A stretch of 64,000 bases of DNA from Streptomyces durocortorensis (GTDB lineage: Bacteria > Actinomycetota > Actinomycetes > Streptomycetales > Streptomycetaceae), in the NCBI RefSeq assembly GCF_031760065.1, contig NZ_CP134500.1:1-64000 (forward strand). The letters run 5' to 3'. The notes below the pieces were generated by a model. It was not told the origin of the DNA. It made no database searches and saw nothing but the letters and a program-made list of their open reading frames with translations. The position numbers and the translations under genes were made by a program. Shown here piece by piece: positions 9,504 to 19,700 of the stretch. Position 1 is the first letter of the stretch; the number at the start of each line of letters is the position of its first letter.

Positions 9504-10804
9504 GCACGCTTGCCAACCAGCTCGTCGCCGCCGAACGGGAAGACATCGCCCGCGCCATCCGGCTGCTCCTGGCCAAGCCACTGATCACCGAGCGCAGCGA
9601 CGCCGCCATCTTCGACATCATCCGGCGACGCCAGGAACCGCTGACCAAGTGGTTCGACTACACCTGCGGCTGGAGCCTCGTCGTCGAATCCCGACGCGGC
9701 TACGCCCGGCTCCTCAAAATCCGCCACACCCTGGACTCATCCCGCCCCGCCCGCAGACTGCGCTCCGGCCGCGCCCCCTTCGACCGCCGCCGCTACATCC
9801 TCCTGTGCGTGACCGCAGCCGAACTTCTCGCCATCCCCGTGACGACCATCGGTCTCCTCGCCGGCCGAGTCGTCCAGGCAATAGCCGCCGACCCCGCACT
9901 GCCGCCCTTCGACACCACCAGCCGTACCGAACGCATGGCGTTCGTCGACGTACTGCGCCTCCTCGAGTCCTACGGCGCCCTCCAAGTCCTCGACGGCACC
10001 ACGGAAACCTTCGTCGACTCGGAGCAGGCCAAGGTCCTCTACCGCGTCGATGCAACCCTGCTGATGCGCCTTCCCGCAGCGCCCATCGGCCCCTCCAGCC
10101 TCGCTCCGGCGCCGGACCAGATCACCGACCGCTTCGATGACCTGCTGCACAGCCTGGTACGCGAGCGCCGATACGGCGAAGCACCCACCCACACCACCAC
10201 AGGCGCCGAACAGGCCCCAGTTTCCGACACCCAGCGCAACCTGTGGCTGCGCCACTCCATCCTGCGCCGCCTCTTTGACGACCCCGTCCTCTACCGAGAT
10301 GACCTCAGCGACGACGAGGAGGCCTACCTTGCCTCGCCCACCGGCCGTCAGATCCTGCGCCGGGCCGCGGAACAGGCCGGCTTCGCTTTGGAAGAGCGTG
10401 CCGAAGGGCTCCTCCTGATCGACCCCGACGCTCTCGCCACCAACACCACGTTCCCCGATGACTCCTCCACCGCCCGCATCGCCGCTCTCCTCCTCCTCGA
10501 GGAGGTCACCGGCCCAGCGGGCGGCACCACCCCCGAACAGCTATCGTCCGCCGCCTCTGACCTGCTGCGCCGCTTTCCCCAATGGGCCAAGGCCTATCAG
10601 TCCACCGAAGGAGCCGGGCGGCTGGCGGACGATGCCTGCACGGTCCTGGCCGACTTCCACCTCATTCACCGGTCCGCCGGCCGAACCCTGGCCAGCCCCG
10701 CCGCCTGGCGCTACCGCGTCACCACCACCCCACCCGCGGCCACGAACGCCCCTGCCACCCGCTCTGCCAGTGACAACACCTTCGAGGAAGAAGCCCTGTG
10801 GTAG
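9500..10804 (+). CDS. jetB: Wadjet type II JetB-like protein (TIGR02678/DUF2398)
   Basis: An intact 434-residue protein of the TIGR02678 family, the winged-helix (MksE/MukE-like) subunit that binds the JetA kleisin in type II Wadjet. The start is ATG 9500 overlapping the jetA stop (ATGA). It opens with LANQLVAAEREDIARAIRLLL and has the conserved WFDYTCGWSLVVESRRGYARLLKI-like block near residues 50-75. A long helical body follows, with LWLRHSILRRLFDDPVLYRDDL near 255-275. It is the only one of the four jet genes left open. The stop TAG 10802-10804 overlaps the jetC GTG by 7 bp. Without its partners the protein should have no defence role. Confidence 0.88.
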   Translation: MSTLANQLVAAEREDIARAIRLLLAKPLITERSDAAIFDIIRRRQEPLTKWFDYTCGWSLVVESRRGYARLLKIRHTLDSSRPARRLRSGRAPFDRRRYILLCVTAAELLAIPVTTIGLLAGRVVQAIAADPALPPFDTTSRTERMAFVDVLRLLESYGALQVLDGTTETFVDSEQAKVLYRVDATLLMRLPAAPIGPSSLAPAPDQITDRFDDLLHSLVRERRYGEAPTHTTTGAEQAPVSDTQRNLWLRHSILRRLFDDPVLYRDDLSDDEEAYLASPTGRQILRRAAEQAGFALEERAEGLLLIDPDALATNTTFPDDSSTARIAALLLLEEVTGPAGGTTPEQLSSAASDLLRRFPQWAKAYQSTEGAGRLADDACTVLADFHLIHRSAGRTLASPAAWRYRVTTTPPAATNAPATRSASDNTFEEEALW

Positions 10805-12539
10805 CCGTCACCCAGCTTCCGCTCACCAACAGCCACCAGACACAGCCACAGCCTCACTCCCCACCAGGCCGCTGGCGGCCTCAGCGTGCAGGCATCCTCA
10901 ACATCTGGCGCTACTACGACGAGACCTTCACCTTCCACAACGGACGACTCCTGCTACGCGGCCAGAACGGCACGGGCAAGTCCAAGGCCCTCGAGCTGCT
11001 GCTGCCGTTCCTCTTCGACGCCAACCTGCGACCCAACCGGCTGTCCACCTTCGGCGGCTCCGAGCGCACCATGCACTGGAACCTGATGGGGGAGGGCACC
11101 CAGGGCAAGACCCGCGTCGGCTACGTGTGGATGGAGTTCGCCAAACCCCACCCGGACACAGGGGAACTGAAGTGGTTCACCTGCGGAGCACGACTGCAGG
11201 CCAGCGTCCACACCAGCACCGTCCGTCCCGACTACTTCACCACCAGCCAGCGCATCGACGCGCATACCGGACTGTCCCTGGTCAACGAATCGGGCCAGCC
11301 CCCCCCCCACCCGCCAAGCACTCACCGACGCCCTCCACGGCCAAGGCGAAATGCACGCCTCCGCGGCTGACTACCGCACCACGGTCCGCCAAACCCTCTT
11401 CGACGGCATGACCGAACAGCGCTACGAGGCACTGATCACAGCCCTGCTGCAACTACGCCAGCCCAAACTCTCCGAACGCCTCGACCCCTCTCTGCTCTCC
11501 GCCCTTCTCTCCCGCGCCCTGCCCCCGCTCGGCCACGGCGAGATCACCGAACTCGCCGAGGGCTTTGAACGCCTGGACCGGCAGCGCGAGCAGCTCAAAC
11601 AACTCGACGAAGAGGTCACCGCCGCCACCCAGATCGCCACCCAGCAGCGCGGCTACACCCAACGCGTCCTGCGCGCCGCCGCAGCCACGCTCATCTCGGC
11701 CACCACCGACATGGACAACTACACCCGCACTGCCCGCGAGAGCGCCGACAACCTCCACCAGGCCACCACCGGACACACCGAAGGCACCGAACGCCTCAAC
11801 GAGCTCCGCCAACGCGAACAGGAACTCGAAGGCGCCGTCGAAGGCCTGATCGACAGCGACGACTACAAGAAGGCAAAGAGCTCGACCGGCTGCGCCGCCG
11901 TACCGAAGAAGCCCAGGCAACCGCCCGCACCTCGCGTCAGAACGCCACCACGAAGCAGAACACCGCCGCCACTGATACCCAGCAGGCAGCCAGCGCTGCC
12001 GACCAGGCCGACCAACATGCCGACCACGTGCGCGCCGTCCTCGACGACCCCCAGCAAGCAGCACGCCGAACCGGCATGGAATCCGCCTGCCTCGAAGCCC
12101 AGACCGCCTTCACCACCCCCGTCGACCCGGCCACCGCCCCCGACCGGATCCGCTCCCTGCTGCGGGGCGCCACGACCGCACGCCGCGACCAGATCAACCA
12201 GGTCGACTCAGCAATCAACACCCACCAACACGCCGTACGCGACCGCACCCGCGCCGAGAGCGACCTGGACGGCGCCCGCAGCCGACTGAGCGAGGCAATC
12301 AGCCGACGCGACCAAGTAGCCAACGCCTACACCGACGCACTGCAGCACCACACATCCCTCCTGCTCGAATGGGCCACCAACTGCCGCGAGCTGCGCATCA
12401 CGGACCTCGACAACCTCGCCTCCCGCGCCGCCTCGGAAAGCGACATCCTCGCCCTGGTCGAACCCGCGCTGCGCACCGCCGATCAGGACATCACTACCCA
12501 CGACACCCAGGCCCGCGCCCAGCGCGACAACGCTCTGGC

Positions 12540-12588
12540 CGACCGCACCGACCGCACCGACCGCACCGACCGCACCGACCGCACCGAC
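12540..12588 (+). repeat. 9-bp tandem repeat inside jetC
   Basis: Five consecutive copies of GACCGCACC encode (Asp-Arg-Thr)5 in the coiled-coil arm of the SMC gene. The copies are identical, which points to recent slippage expansion. The length change is in-frame. Confidence 0.9.
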
Positions 12589-14007
12589 CGCATCGAACAG
12601 CTGCGCCAGCAAGCCGACCTGCCACCACCGACCCCAGCCACCCGCACGACCGACCGCACCACCCTGCCCGGCGCCCCCCTGTGGCAGCTGATCACCTTCA
12701 CCGAGGACACCCCCACCACCGTCCAGGCAGGCGTCGAAGCGGCCCTGCAGGCCGCAGGCCTCCTCGACGCCTGGATCACACCCCACGGCGAACTCAACCT
12801 CCCCGGCCACGACACCCTCGCCGAAGCCACCTTCACCCACCCAGCCCACGGCTCCTCCCTGCTGCACGTCCTGCGCCCCGAACCCGACATCCCGGTTCCC
12901 GAACAACGGGTGACCCAGCTTCTCGCCGGCATCGCCTACGGCACCCGCCTGCCCACCGACCACCCAGCTGCCATCGGCGCCGACGGCAGCTGGCGCCTGG
13001 CCGCCGCCACCGGCACCTGGAACAAACCCGAACCGGCCTACATCGGAGCCCTCGCCCGCCACCGAGCCCGCCAACGCCACATCGCCCACCTCACCGAGCA
13101 GCTCACCCACGTCCACACCGTCATCGCCGCCCTCGACACCGACATCCGCGCCCTGGCGGACCGCCGCACCCGCCTCGACGCCGACCTCGCCCCCCCACCA
13201 CGCACCGACCTGGAGACCACACTCCGGGCATGGGACCGAGCAGAAGAAGGACTCGGCTCCCGCAACGACGCCGTTCAGGCCGCCGCCTCCCACCTCGAGG
13301 ACCGCGAAGCCGACGTCACCCGGGCCATGCGCACCCTGAGCACGCTGTCCGCCCAGCACAGCCTGCCCACCGACCGACAACTGCTGACCGACCTGACCAC
13401 CGCCCTCAACACCTTCCAGGAAACAGCCAGCCTCTGGGCAGATGCCCTCATGACCTTCACCAGCGCCCAGGGCCGGTCCACCACCGCCCACGCCCACGCC
13501 CAAGCCGAACGCTCCCGCGAAGCCGCCCACGAACAAGAAGAACAGGCCACCCAGGCTGAAGCCGAAGCCCTTTCCCTCGCCGCAACCCTGCAAGCCGTCG
13601 AAAGCACCACCGGCGAAGACTTCCGCCACGTAGCCACCCGCATCAGCGTCCTGCGCACCGAGCGCAACACTTGCCGAAACCACGTCACCACCACCGACAC
13701 CCAGCTCCGCAGCCTCGAGCGCCGCATGGCCACCCTGGAAGCCACAGTGGCCCAGGACACCAAAGACCGGGACGAAGCCGCCCGCATACGGGACAGGGCA
13801 GCCCACCGCCTCCGACACCTCTGCTTGACAGGCCTCACCGACGACGCCGACCTGACCCTCCAACTCACCGCCCACGACGGCGCCCGCGCCACCCTGGAAG
13901 CAGCCCGCACCACCGCCGCACGCTGGCCCAACCTGCCCCACGAACCCCGCAACCTCAGCGACGCCCTCAACCGGCTCTCCGAAGCCATCCACGAAGCCCG
14001 CCAACAT

Positions 14008-14918
14008 CTAGGGCCTGTCTGACAAATGATCACCCGTGGACTCGCGGAGCCAGAGGATCAAGGAAGCCAGGACAACTCCGGCACGGTAGCGGTCGCCGAG
14101 CTTGTCGAACCGGGTCGCGATCGCGCGGAACTGCTTGAGGCGGGCGAAGCATCGTTCGACGACGTTGCGGTCGCGATAGGTGACCTTGTCGAAGGCCGGC
14201 GGCCGGCCGCCGAGGGCTCCGCGTCGGCGGCGGTTCGCCGCCTGGTCGCGGCGCTCGGGGATCGTGGCAGCGATGCCCCGGCGCCTCAGCAGATGACGGA
14301 TGGACCTGCTGGAATACGCCTTGTCACCCAGCACACGATCCGGTGTCGTGCGCGGGCGGCCCGTGCCGAGGCGCGGGGCGCGGATGCCGTCGAGGACCTG
14401 GCCGAACGCCGTAGCGTCGTTGACGTTGCCGGGCGTGAACACAATCGACAGGGGCAGGCCCCGGCCATCGACGGCGAGATGGACTTTGGTGGTCAGTCCG
14501 CCTCGGGAGCGGCCGAGGGCCTGGCACGCTTGCGAGCCGCCCGGATCTTCCAGTTCGTCCCCGTTCGCATCCCCTTTTTGCGGGCGCCCACTGCGTGCTG
14601 GTGGGCTCGGTTGATGGTGGAGTCGACGGAGACCGTCCATTCCACCCGGCCCACCGCGTCATCGCGGACCTGAACATGCTCCAGCAACCGTGCCCAGGTG
14701 CCGTCCGCCTCCCAGCGGGCGAACCGCTCGTAGACGGTCTGCCACGGCCCGAACCGGTCGGGAAGATCCCGCCACGGAGCCCCGGTCCGCAGCCGCCACA
14801 GCACCCCGTTGACCACCTGCCGGTGATCACGCCACGGACGGCCCCGTCCGCCCACATGAGGCAAAAGGGGCTCTATCCGCCTCCATGCCGCGTCCGTCAG
14901 CTCACCTCGACCTGCCAC
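14008..14918 (-). CDS. IS5-family transposase, programmed frameshift
   Basis: The first frame starts at GTG 14918 (VAGRGELTDAAWRRIEPLLP), has WRLRTGAPWRDLP and VDSTINRAHQH (first catalytic Asp) and runs to KKGM. The second frame resumes at the AAAAAGGGG run (about 14571-14579, minus strand). It contains LTTKVHLAVDG, LGDKAYSS (second Asp) and ERCFARLKQFRAIATRF (Glu). The A5G4 junction is the usual -1 slippery site, so the enzyme is probably functional as a fusion of about 300 residues. Its TAG stop (14008-14010) is supplied by the target sequence outside the inverted repeat. Both frames are otherwise undamaged, in contrast to the host gene, which suggests a recent insertion. Confidence 0.85.
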
Positions 14919-15673
14919 AAGATCAATTATCAGACCGGCTATAGAGTCCTGCCCGTGGTGAATCATCAGGACGAGACCAGGACGGCCTACGACGGTGTCG
15001 TTGAGCTGTACGCATCGCTGTTCGCAAACCGGCTGGAGACACAACCTTTCTCCCGGGCCATGATCGGCACCTTCGCCGAACTGGTGCGCGCGACGGGCAA
15101 CCCGCGGGCAGCGGACGTCGGGTGCGGGCCCGGACATCTGACAGCCATGCTGCACGAACTCGGCCTGGACGCCTTCGGACTCGACCTTGCCCCCGGCATG
15201 GTCGACCACGCCCGGCAGGCCCATCCGGCGCTGCGCTTCCAAGAGGCGCGGATGGAATCCCTGCCGATCGAGGACGCCGCGCTCGGCGGCGTGCTGGCCC
15301 ACTACTCAATGATCCACACCCCTCCTGGAGAACTACCGGAGCTGCTCACCGAACTGGTGCGCGTCCTGGCGCCGGACGGTCTGCTCCTGGTCTCCTTCTT
15401 CGGGACCGACGGACAAGAACCGGTCCGGTTCGACCACAAGGTGGCGCCCGCCTACAGCTGGCCGGTGGATCGCCTCGCCGAACTGCTGGGCGATGCTGGG
15501 CTCAACCCTTCGCCCGGCTGCTCCACGATCCAGCCTCTGATCGGGGCTTCCTCGACGCCCATCTGCTGGCCCGCCGTTCGTAGCCACTGCCCAGTCCCCG
15601 GCCGCTCGGCGCACCTCCAGATTGCCAGCTCAGCCGAATCTCGCTGATCAGACTGGAATTGTCAGACAGGCCC
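14011..15673. mobile_element. IS5-family element with a methyltransferase passenger, inserted in jetC
   Basis: The 15-bp terminal inverted repeats are GGGCCTGTCTGACAA (14011-14025) and its complement (15659-15673). The flanks read CTA before and TAG after, consistent with either a TA duplication or a 4-bp CTAG duplication of the YTAR type used by IS5 relatives. The element is about 1.66 kb. The transposase lies on the minus strand at the left and a methyltransferase-like gene on the plus strand at the right. The two are divergently transcribed from the middle. An ordinary IS of this family is about 0.85-0.95 kb, so roughly 700 bp is cargo. Confidence 0.85.
14958..15583 (+). pseudogene. SAM-dependent methyltransferase carried inside the IS, frameshifted near the 3' end
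   Basis: A class I methyltransferase of about 208 residues. GTG 14958 opens VNHQDETRTAYDGVVELYASLF, followed by motif I ADVGCGPGHLTAML and the acidic loop GLDLAPGMVDHARQ. LRFQEARMESLPIEDAALGGVL matches motif II and the post-motif region. Near 15500 the frame slips by one base. The natural end is in the second frame (PFARLLHDPASDRGFLDAHLL, stop 15581-15583); without correction the protein runs to 15647 with a foreign tail. It lies between the transposase and the right inverted repeat, so it moved with the element. The substrate is unknown, and regulation or modification of host small molecules is possible. The catalytic core may still fold. Confidence 0.75.
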
Positions 15674-16558
15674 TAGGCCGTTGAGCCGACCTCGACCTGC
15701 AAGCAGACGACGACGCCCACATCTTCACCGCCTCCATGGACGGCCTGCGCGTCGGCGCCACCGGCCTGCTCGACACACTCACCGCCGAACGCGACAGCAG
15801 CCGCCAAGACATCACCACCGCCGAACGTCGTCTCTTCGACCAGACCCTCACCGGCGACACCCGCCGCCACCTCGCCGCCCGCATCCGCCAGGCCAACGAA
15901 CTCGTCGACAAGACGAACGGCCACCTCAAACGCGTCCGCACCGCATCCAACGTTGCCGTACGACCTACCACCCGGCACCAAAGCAGCCCGCGAACTCCTC
16001 CTCAAAGACCCCGACCGCATCACCGACGAAGACCGCGAAGCCCTCCACACCTTCTTCCGCGGCCGCATCGAAGAAGCCAAAGCCAAGAACACCGCAGCCA
16101 CCTGGGAAGAACAACTCTCCGAGGTCCTTGACTACACCGCCTGGCACCAGTTCGTCGTCAAACTCGACCGCACAGGCGGCACCGACTGGCAACTACTCAC
16201 CAAGAAACTCCATGGAGCCCTCTCCGGCGGAGAAAAGGCAATCGCCCTACACCTGCCTCTCTTCGCCGCAGTCGCCGCCCACCATGAAGCCGTCCCACAC
16301 GCCCCGCGCCTGATCCTCCTCGACGAAGTATTCGTCGGCGTCGACACCACCAACCGCGGCCAGGCCTTCACCCTCCTCAGCGCCCTCGACCTCGACCTCA
16401 TGCTCACCTCGGACCACGAATGGTGCACCTACCGGGAACTCCCGGCATCGCCATCCACCAACTCATCACCGGAGCCGACGGCGACGATGCCGTCACCAGC
16501 GCCCGCTCGTATGGAACGGCACCGGAATCCACCCCGACGACACTCCCGAGACCTCAGC

Positions 16559-17780
16559 ATGACCACACCAACCCCAGCCGCCCGACTGAACCGACCCGCC
16601 CTGCGCCCCGTGTGGCAAACCATCCACAACCGCCTATCCTCCGGCCGCCCCGTCGCCCGCGTACGCCTCGGACCCCTCGGCGACGAACAATGCGAAGCCC
16701 TCGCCGACCTCATGGGCTGGGACCGCCTCCCCGACACCCACCCCACCCTCACACTCACCCACCTCCAAGCAGCCCTCGCCGTAACCAGCCCTCTCACCTG
16801 ACCGAGATCCTCACCCACATCATTGGCCCCCTCCACGATCGCGCCGGCGACCGCCACCGCCGCAACAACGAACGAGCCGCCCTGTGGAAATGGCTCGACA
16901 ACCACCCCACAATCCACGCACAACCCGCCCTGCTCGCATGGACCGCTCACTGCCGCACCACCGGCCTCATAGACAACTCCACCACCCGCACCCGCGACCT
17001 GCTCACCTCAGCACTGACCGTCCTGTGCGCACTCCCCGCCAGCGGCGAACCACTTCCCACTTCGCCGCCCGCCTCCTCCACGGCAACTCCCACGCCCTCG
17101 ACGACGGCACCCGACTGTCCACCCTCACCCTGCGCGCCCTCGCCACCCTCTACGACCAAGACCCGCCCGAAAGCGCACAACAACGCCGCGCCCTGTGGAC
17201 CCGCGCCGGCGTCGCCGACGACGGACTCTCCACCACCGTCCTGGCCGCAGGCCTCCGCCCCACCGGCTCCGGGCTCCTGAGCCGACTCACGGCTCTCTCC
17301 ACCGAAGCTGGCCACGCGACCTCTCTCACCCTGGCCCAACTGCGCACACCCGAAGACTTCGGCCTTCCTGCCGGACCCGTCCACATCACCGAGAACCCCA
17401 GCATCATGGCCATGGCACTCAAGCGTTTCGGCAGACGCTGCCCCGCCCTGGTATGCACCTCGGGTTGGCCCAACAGCGCAGCGATCCATCTCCTGCGACT
17501 TCTCGCCGAGAAAGGAGCCACCTTGCACTACCACGGCGACTTCGACGGCGAAGGAATCCGCATCGCCGCCCACGTCATGGATAAGACATCGGCAACTCCC
17601 TGGCGGATGGCAGCGACGCACTACCTCGATGCCCTGAGCCTCACCCCGCGAGGTCCCTCGATAGGGCGGCTTACTCCGGTGCCTTGGGACCCGGCGCTGA
17701 CCACAGCCATGACAGAGCACGGGACAGCCGTGCTGGAGGAGACAGTCGCCTCCGGTTTCCTGGACGACCTGGCGCGCTGA
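16559..17780 (+). pseudogene. jetD: Wadjet type II JetD-like Toprim nuclease (TIGR02679), broken
   Basis: JetD is the Toprim-domain nuclease that cuts DNA extruded by the JetABC motor. The start is ATG 16559, overlapping the jetC stop. The three parts lie in three frames: MTTPTPAARLNRPALRPVWQ to about 16800, then LTEILTHIIGPLHDRAG to about 17060, and then HALDDGTRLSTLTLRALATL to the stop at 17780. The last part contains PVHITENPSIM, CTSGWPNSAA and the Toprim acidic signature YHGDFDGEGIRIA. Two indels therefore destroy the gene, while the catalytic segment itself is untouched. Length without indels is about 405 residues, as expected. An IS3 element begins 32 bp after the stop. Confidence 0.85.
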
Positions 17781-17880
17781 GCACCACCCCGCCACCCTCC
17801 TGAGGAGAGCAAGGGGACTGCTGCACGGATGAGTGACACCTGACCTGGCTTGCTGAGAAGCGGCCTGGAAGGATGTTGCA

Positions 17881-18174
17881 GTGCCCAAGCCGTATCCGAG
17901 GGAGTTCCGCGAGGACGTCGTGCGGGTCGCGCGCAACCGTGAGCCCGGCGTCACGCTGGAACAGATCGCCGCCGACTTCGGCGTCCACCCGATCACGCTG
18001 TCAAAGTGGCTGCGCCGTGCGGACACCGACGAGGGCGCCAGGCCCGCGACAGCGTCGGGTGAGTCCGCCGAGCTGCGCGAGGCCCGCAAGCGCATCCGGC
18101 TGCTGGAGCAGGAGAACGAGGTCCTGCGCCGGGCTGCGGCGTATCTGTCGCAGGCGAACCTGCCGGCAAAATGA
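17881..18174 (+). CDS. IS3-family OrfA, helix-turn-helix
   Basis: A 97-residue OrfA with N-terminal HTH (LEQIAADFGVHPITLSKWLRR) and C-terminal leucine zipper (RIRLLEQENEVLRRAAAYL). It binds the inverted repeats and forms the N-terminal part of the OrfAB transposase. GTG 17881 gives the family start MPKPYPREFREDVV. It overlaps orfB by 4 bp (ATGA), so fusion may come from -1 frameshifting near the overlap. Confidence 0.93.
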   Translation: MPKPYPREFREDVVRVARNREPGVTLEQIAADFGVHPITLSKWLRRADTDEGARPATASGESAELREARKRIRLLEQENEVLRRAAAYLSQANLPAK

Positions 18175-19061
18175 TGTCCCCGCTCGTCCGCGAGCTGGCC
18201 GCCGCCGCTGCCCCTCACCGGGTGCCGGTGGCGGTGACGTGCCGGGTGCTCAAGCTGGCCCGCCAGCCCTACTACCGGTGGCTGGACCGGCCGGTCACGG
18301 ACGCCGAACTGTCCGAGGCATACCGTGCCAACGCCCTGTTCGACGCGCACCGCGACGATCCCGAGTTCGGTCACCGCTTCCTTCTCGACGAGGCCCGGGC
18401 CGCCGGTGAGGCGATGGCGGAGCGGACCGCCTGGCGGATCTGCCGGGACAACGGCTGGTGGAGTGCCTTCGGTAAACGCAGGGGCCGCGGGAAGAACGCC
18501 AAGTCCGGGCCGCCGGTCCATGACGACCTGGTGCGGCGCGACTTCACCGCGGACGGGCCGAACCGGTTGTGGCTCACGGACATCACCGAGCACGCGACCG
18601 GCGAGGGCAAGCTGTATCTGTGTGCCGTCAAGGACGTGTACTCGGGCCGCATCGTGGGCTACTCCATCGACGCCCGGATGGAGTCCCGCCTCGCCGTGGC
18701 CGCGCTGGAGTCCGCCGTCGCCCGCCGCGGCCAGGTGGCCGGTTGCGTGGTGCATTCGGACCGCGGCTCGCAGTTCCGCTCACGGAAGGTTGCTGCCGTA
18801 CTCACTCGGCACGGCCTGGTCGGCTCGATGGGCCGCGTCGGGGCCGCAGGCGACAACGCCGCCATGGAGAGCTTCTTCGCGCTGCTGCAGAAGAACGTCC
18901 TCGACCGCCGCACCTGGGCCACCCGCCAGGAGCTGCGGATCGCGATCGTCACCTGGATCGAGCGGACCTACCACCGGCGCCGACGCCAGAGACGCCTGGC
19001 CCGATTGACCCCCGTCGAGTACGAGACCATCATGACCCCACCCGCAGCCCTGGCTGCATAA
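18171..19061 (+). CDS. IS3-family OrfB transposase
   Basis: A 296-residue integrase-fold (rve) protein. The DDE residues are visible: Asp in NRLWLTDITEH, Asp in VVHSDRGSQF and Glu in NAAMESFFALLQKN. The N-terminal HTH_21-like region has YRANALFDAHRDDPEFGHRF, and the C-terminus ends TPVEYETIMTPPAALAA. It starts inside the orfA stop codon. No lesions are seen, so the element is probably transposition-competent. Confidence 0.94.
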   Translation: MMSPLVRELAAAAAPHRVPVAVTCRVLKLARQPYYRWLDRPVTDAELSEAYRANALFDAHRDDPEFGHRFLLDEARAAGEAMAERTAWRICRDNGWWSAFGKRRGRGKNAKSGPPVHDDLVRRDFTADGPNRLWLTDITEHATGEGKLYLCAVKDVYSGRIVGYSIDARMESRLAVAALESAVARRGQVAGCVVHSDRGSQFRSRKVAAVLTRHGLVGSMGRVGAAGDNAAMESFFALLQKNVLDRRTWATRQELRIAIVTWIERTYHRRRRQRRLARLTPVEYETIMTPPAALAA

Positions 19062-19234
19062 ACACCGCTGTCACCTACTGGTGCAGCAGTCCCCTCCTCG
19101 GAGACCGTTGCTGGTTGGTGCGACAGCTCCGCGGGGTCGGTGAGGGTCCGTGGGGTCCTTCTCCCTCTTGTGGCCGTACATATGACGTGCTGTCATCAGG
19201 ACTACTGCAGTCGCTTGGGCCTCAGGGGGAAGTT

Positions 19235-19620
19235 ATGGCCGGACGCCGCCGTCTCAGGGAAGAAATGCGTCAGGCTGAACGGATGGCCCGCGCCATCCCG
19301 GACACGCATCAGAGGGCTGCCGCCCTGACCGCCTCGCCATTGAGGTGGCCATCCGACCGGGTGACATCGCCGAGGCCGAACGCATCGCGAACTCCATCAC
19401 TTACGAGGACCGCGTCGTACGGAACGGCCGGGACTTCCCGGTGCGCGTGCTGGTCAAGCGGTTGGTCGCCGTCAATGCCCGTGAAGCCGAGCGCATCGCG
19501 CTGACCATCAAGGCAGATTACGAACGAGACGAGGCGTTCGCCAGCATGGCGAGGACGCTGGCGACGACGGACAAGCGCACCGCCGCGCGACTGATCGACA
19601 CATCGGCATGGCCCCCGTGA
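19235..19620 (+). pseudogene. Helical-repeat (TPR-like) protein remnant, frameshifted
   Basis: From ATG 19235 the protein reads EEMRQAERMARAIPDTHQRAA. It then changes frame near 19330-19345 into IRPGDIAEAERIANSITYED, VREAERIALTIKADYERDEAF and ending ARLIDTSAWPP (stop 19618-19620). The recurring unit AEAERIAxxI...xxRAxAxxxLA of about 33 residues is an alpha-solenoid repeat found in large Streptomyces repeat proteins. Only about three units are left and one base is missing, so this is a fragment. It precedes the Sel1/TPR-EACC1-caspase genes directly and may be a relic of a longer sensor protein of that cassette, or of a neighbouring copy. Confidence 0.55.
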
Positions 19621-19700
19621 AGGAGAGCATGCTGCACGATCTCGCCAAGGGCCGCCTGCAAGCCGTCGCAACATACGGGGAACGGATGAATGGGGGACAA

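Larger units (their letters stand above)
10798..16562 (+). pseudogene. jetC: Wadjet type II JetC-like SMC ATPase (TIGR02680), broken and split by an IS
   Basis: This is the SMC/MukB-like ATPase of the system. The N-terminal Walker A is GQNGTGKS (residues 55-62). After long coiled coils, the ABC signature LSGGEKAIALHLPLF and Walker B RLILLDEVF sit in the last ~200 residues. The frame is lost at a C10 run (11299-11308), near 11878 (one base missing), near 15950, near 16440 and near 16510. An IS5-like element (14011-15673) interrupts the coiled coil. Without the element, coding spans about 4.1 kb, normal for TIGR02680. The original end is ...DTPETSA with TGA 16560-16562, overlapping jetD as ATGA. 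A five-fold DRT repeat (12540-12588) lies in the coiled coil. Confidence 0.88.
17813..19094 (+). mobile_element. IS3-family element, complete
   Basis: The left end GGGGACTGCTGCAC (from 17813) matches the complement of the right end GTGCAGCAGTCCCC (to 19094), and both continue imperfectly inward. The element is 1282 bp with two overlapping frames, orfA and orfB. No clear 3-bp target duplication is visible (CAA left, TCC right), so one flank may have been rearranged. A 240-bp internally deleted copy of the same element lies at about 50031-50273. Confidence 0.88.

Noticed and set aside
12208..14007. A 599-codon open frame on the minus strand across jetC
   Set aside because: It is the antisense shadow of the SMC coiled coil: very Gly/Val-rich, with no domain, while the plus strand matches TIGR02680 throughout.
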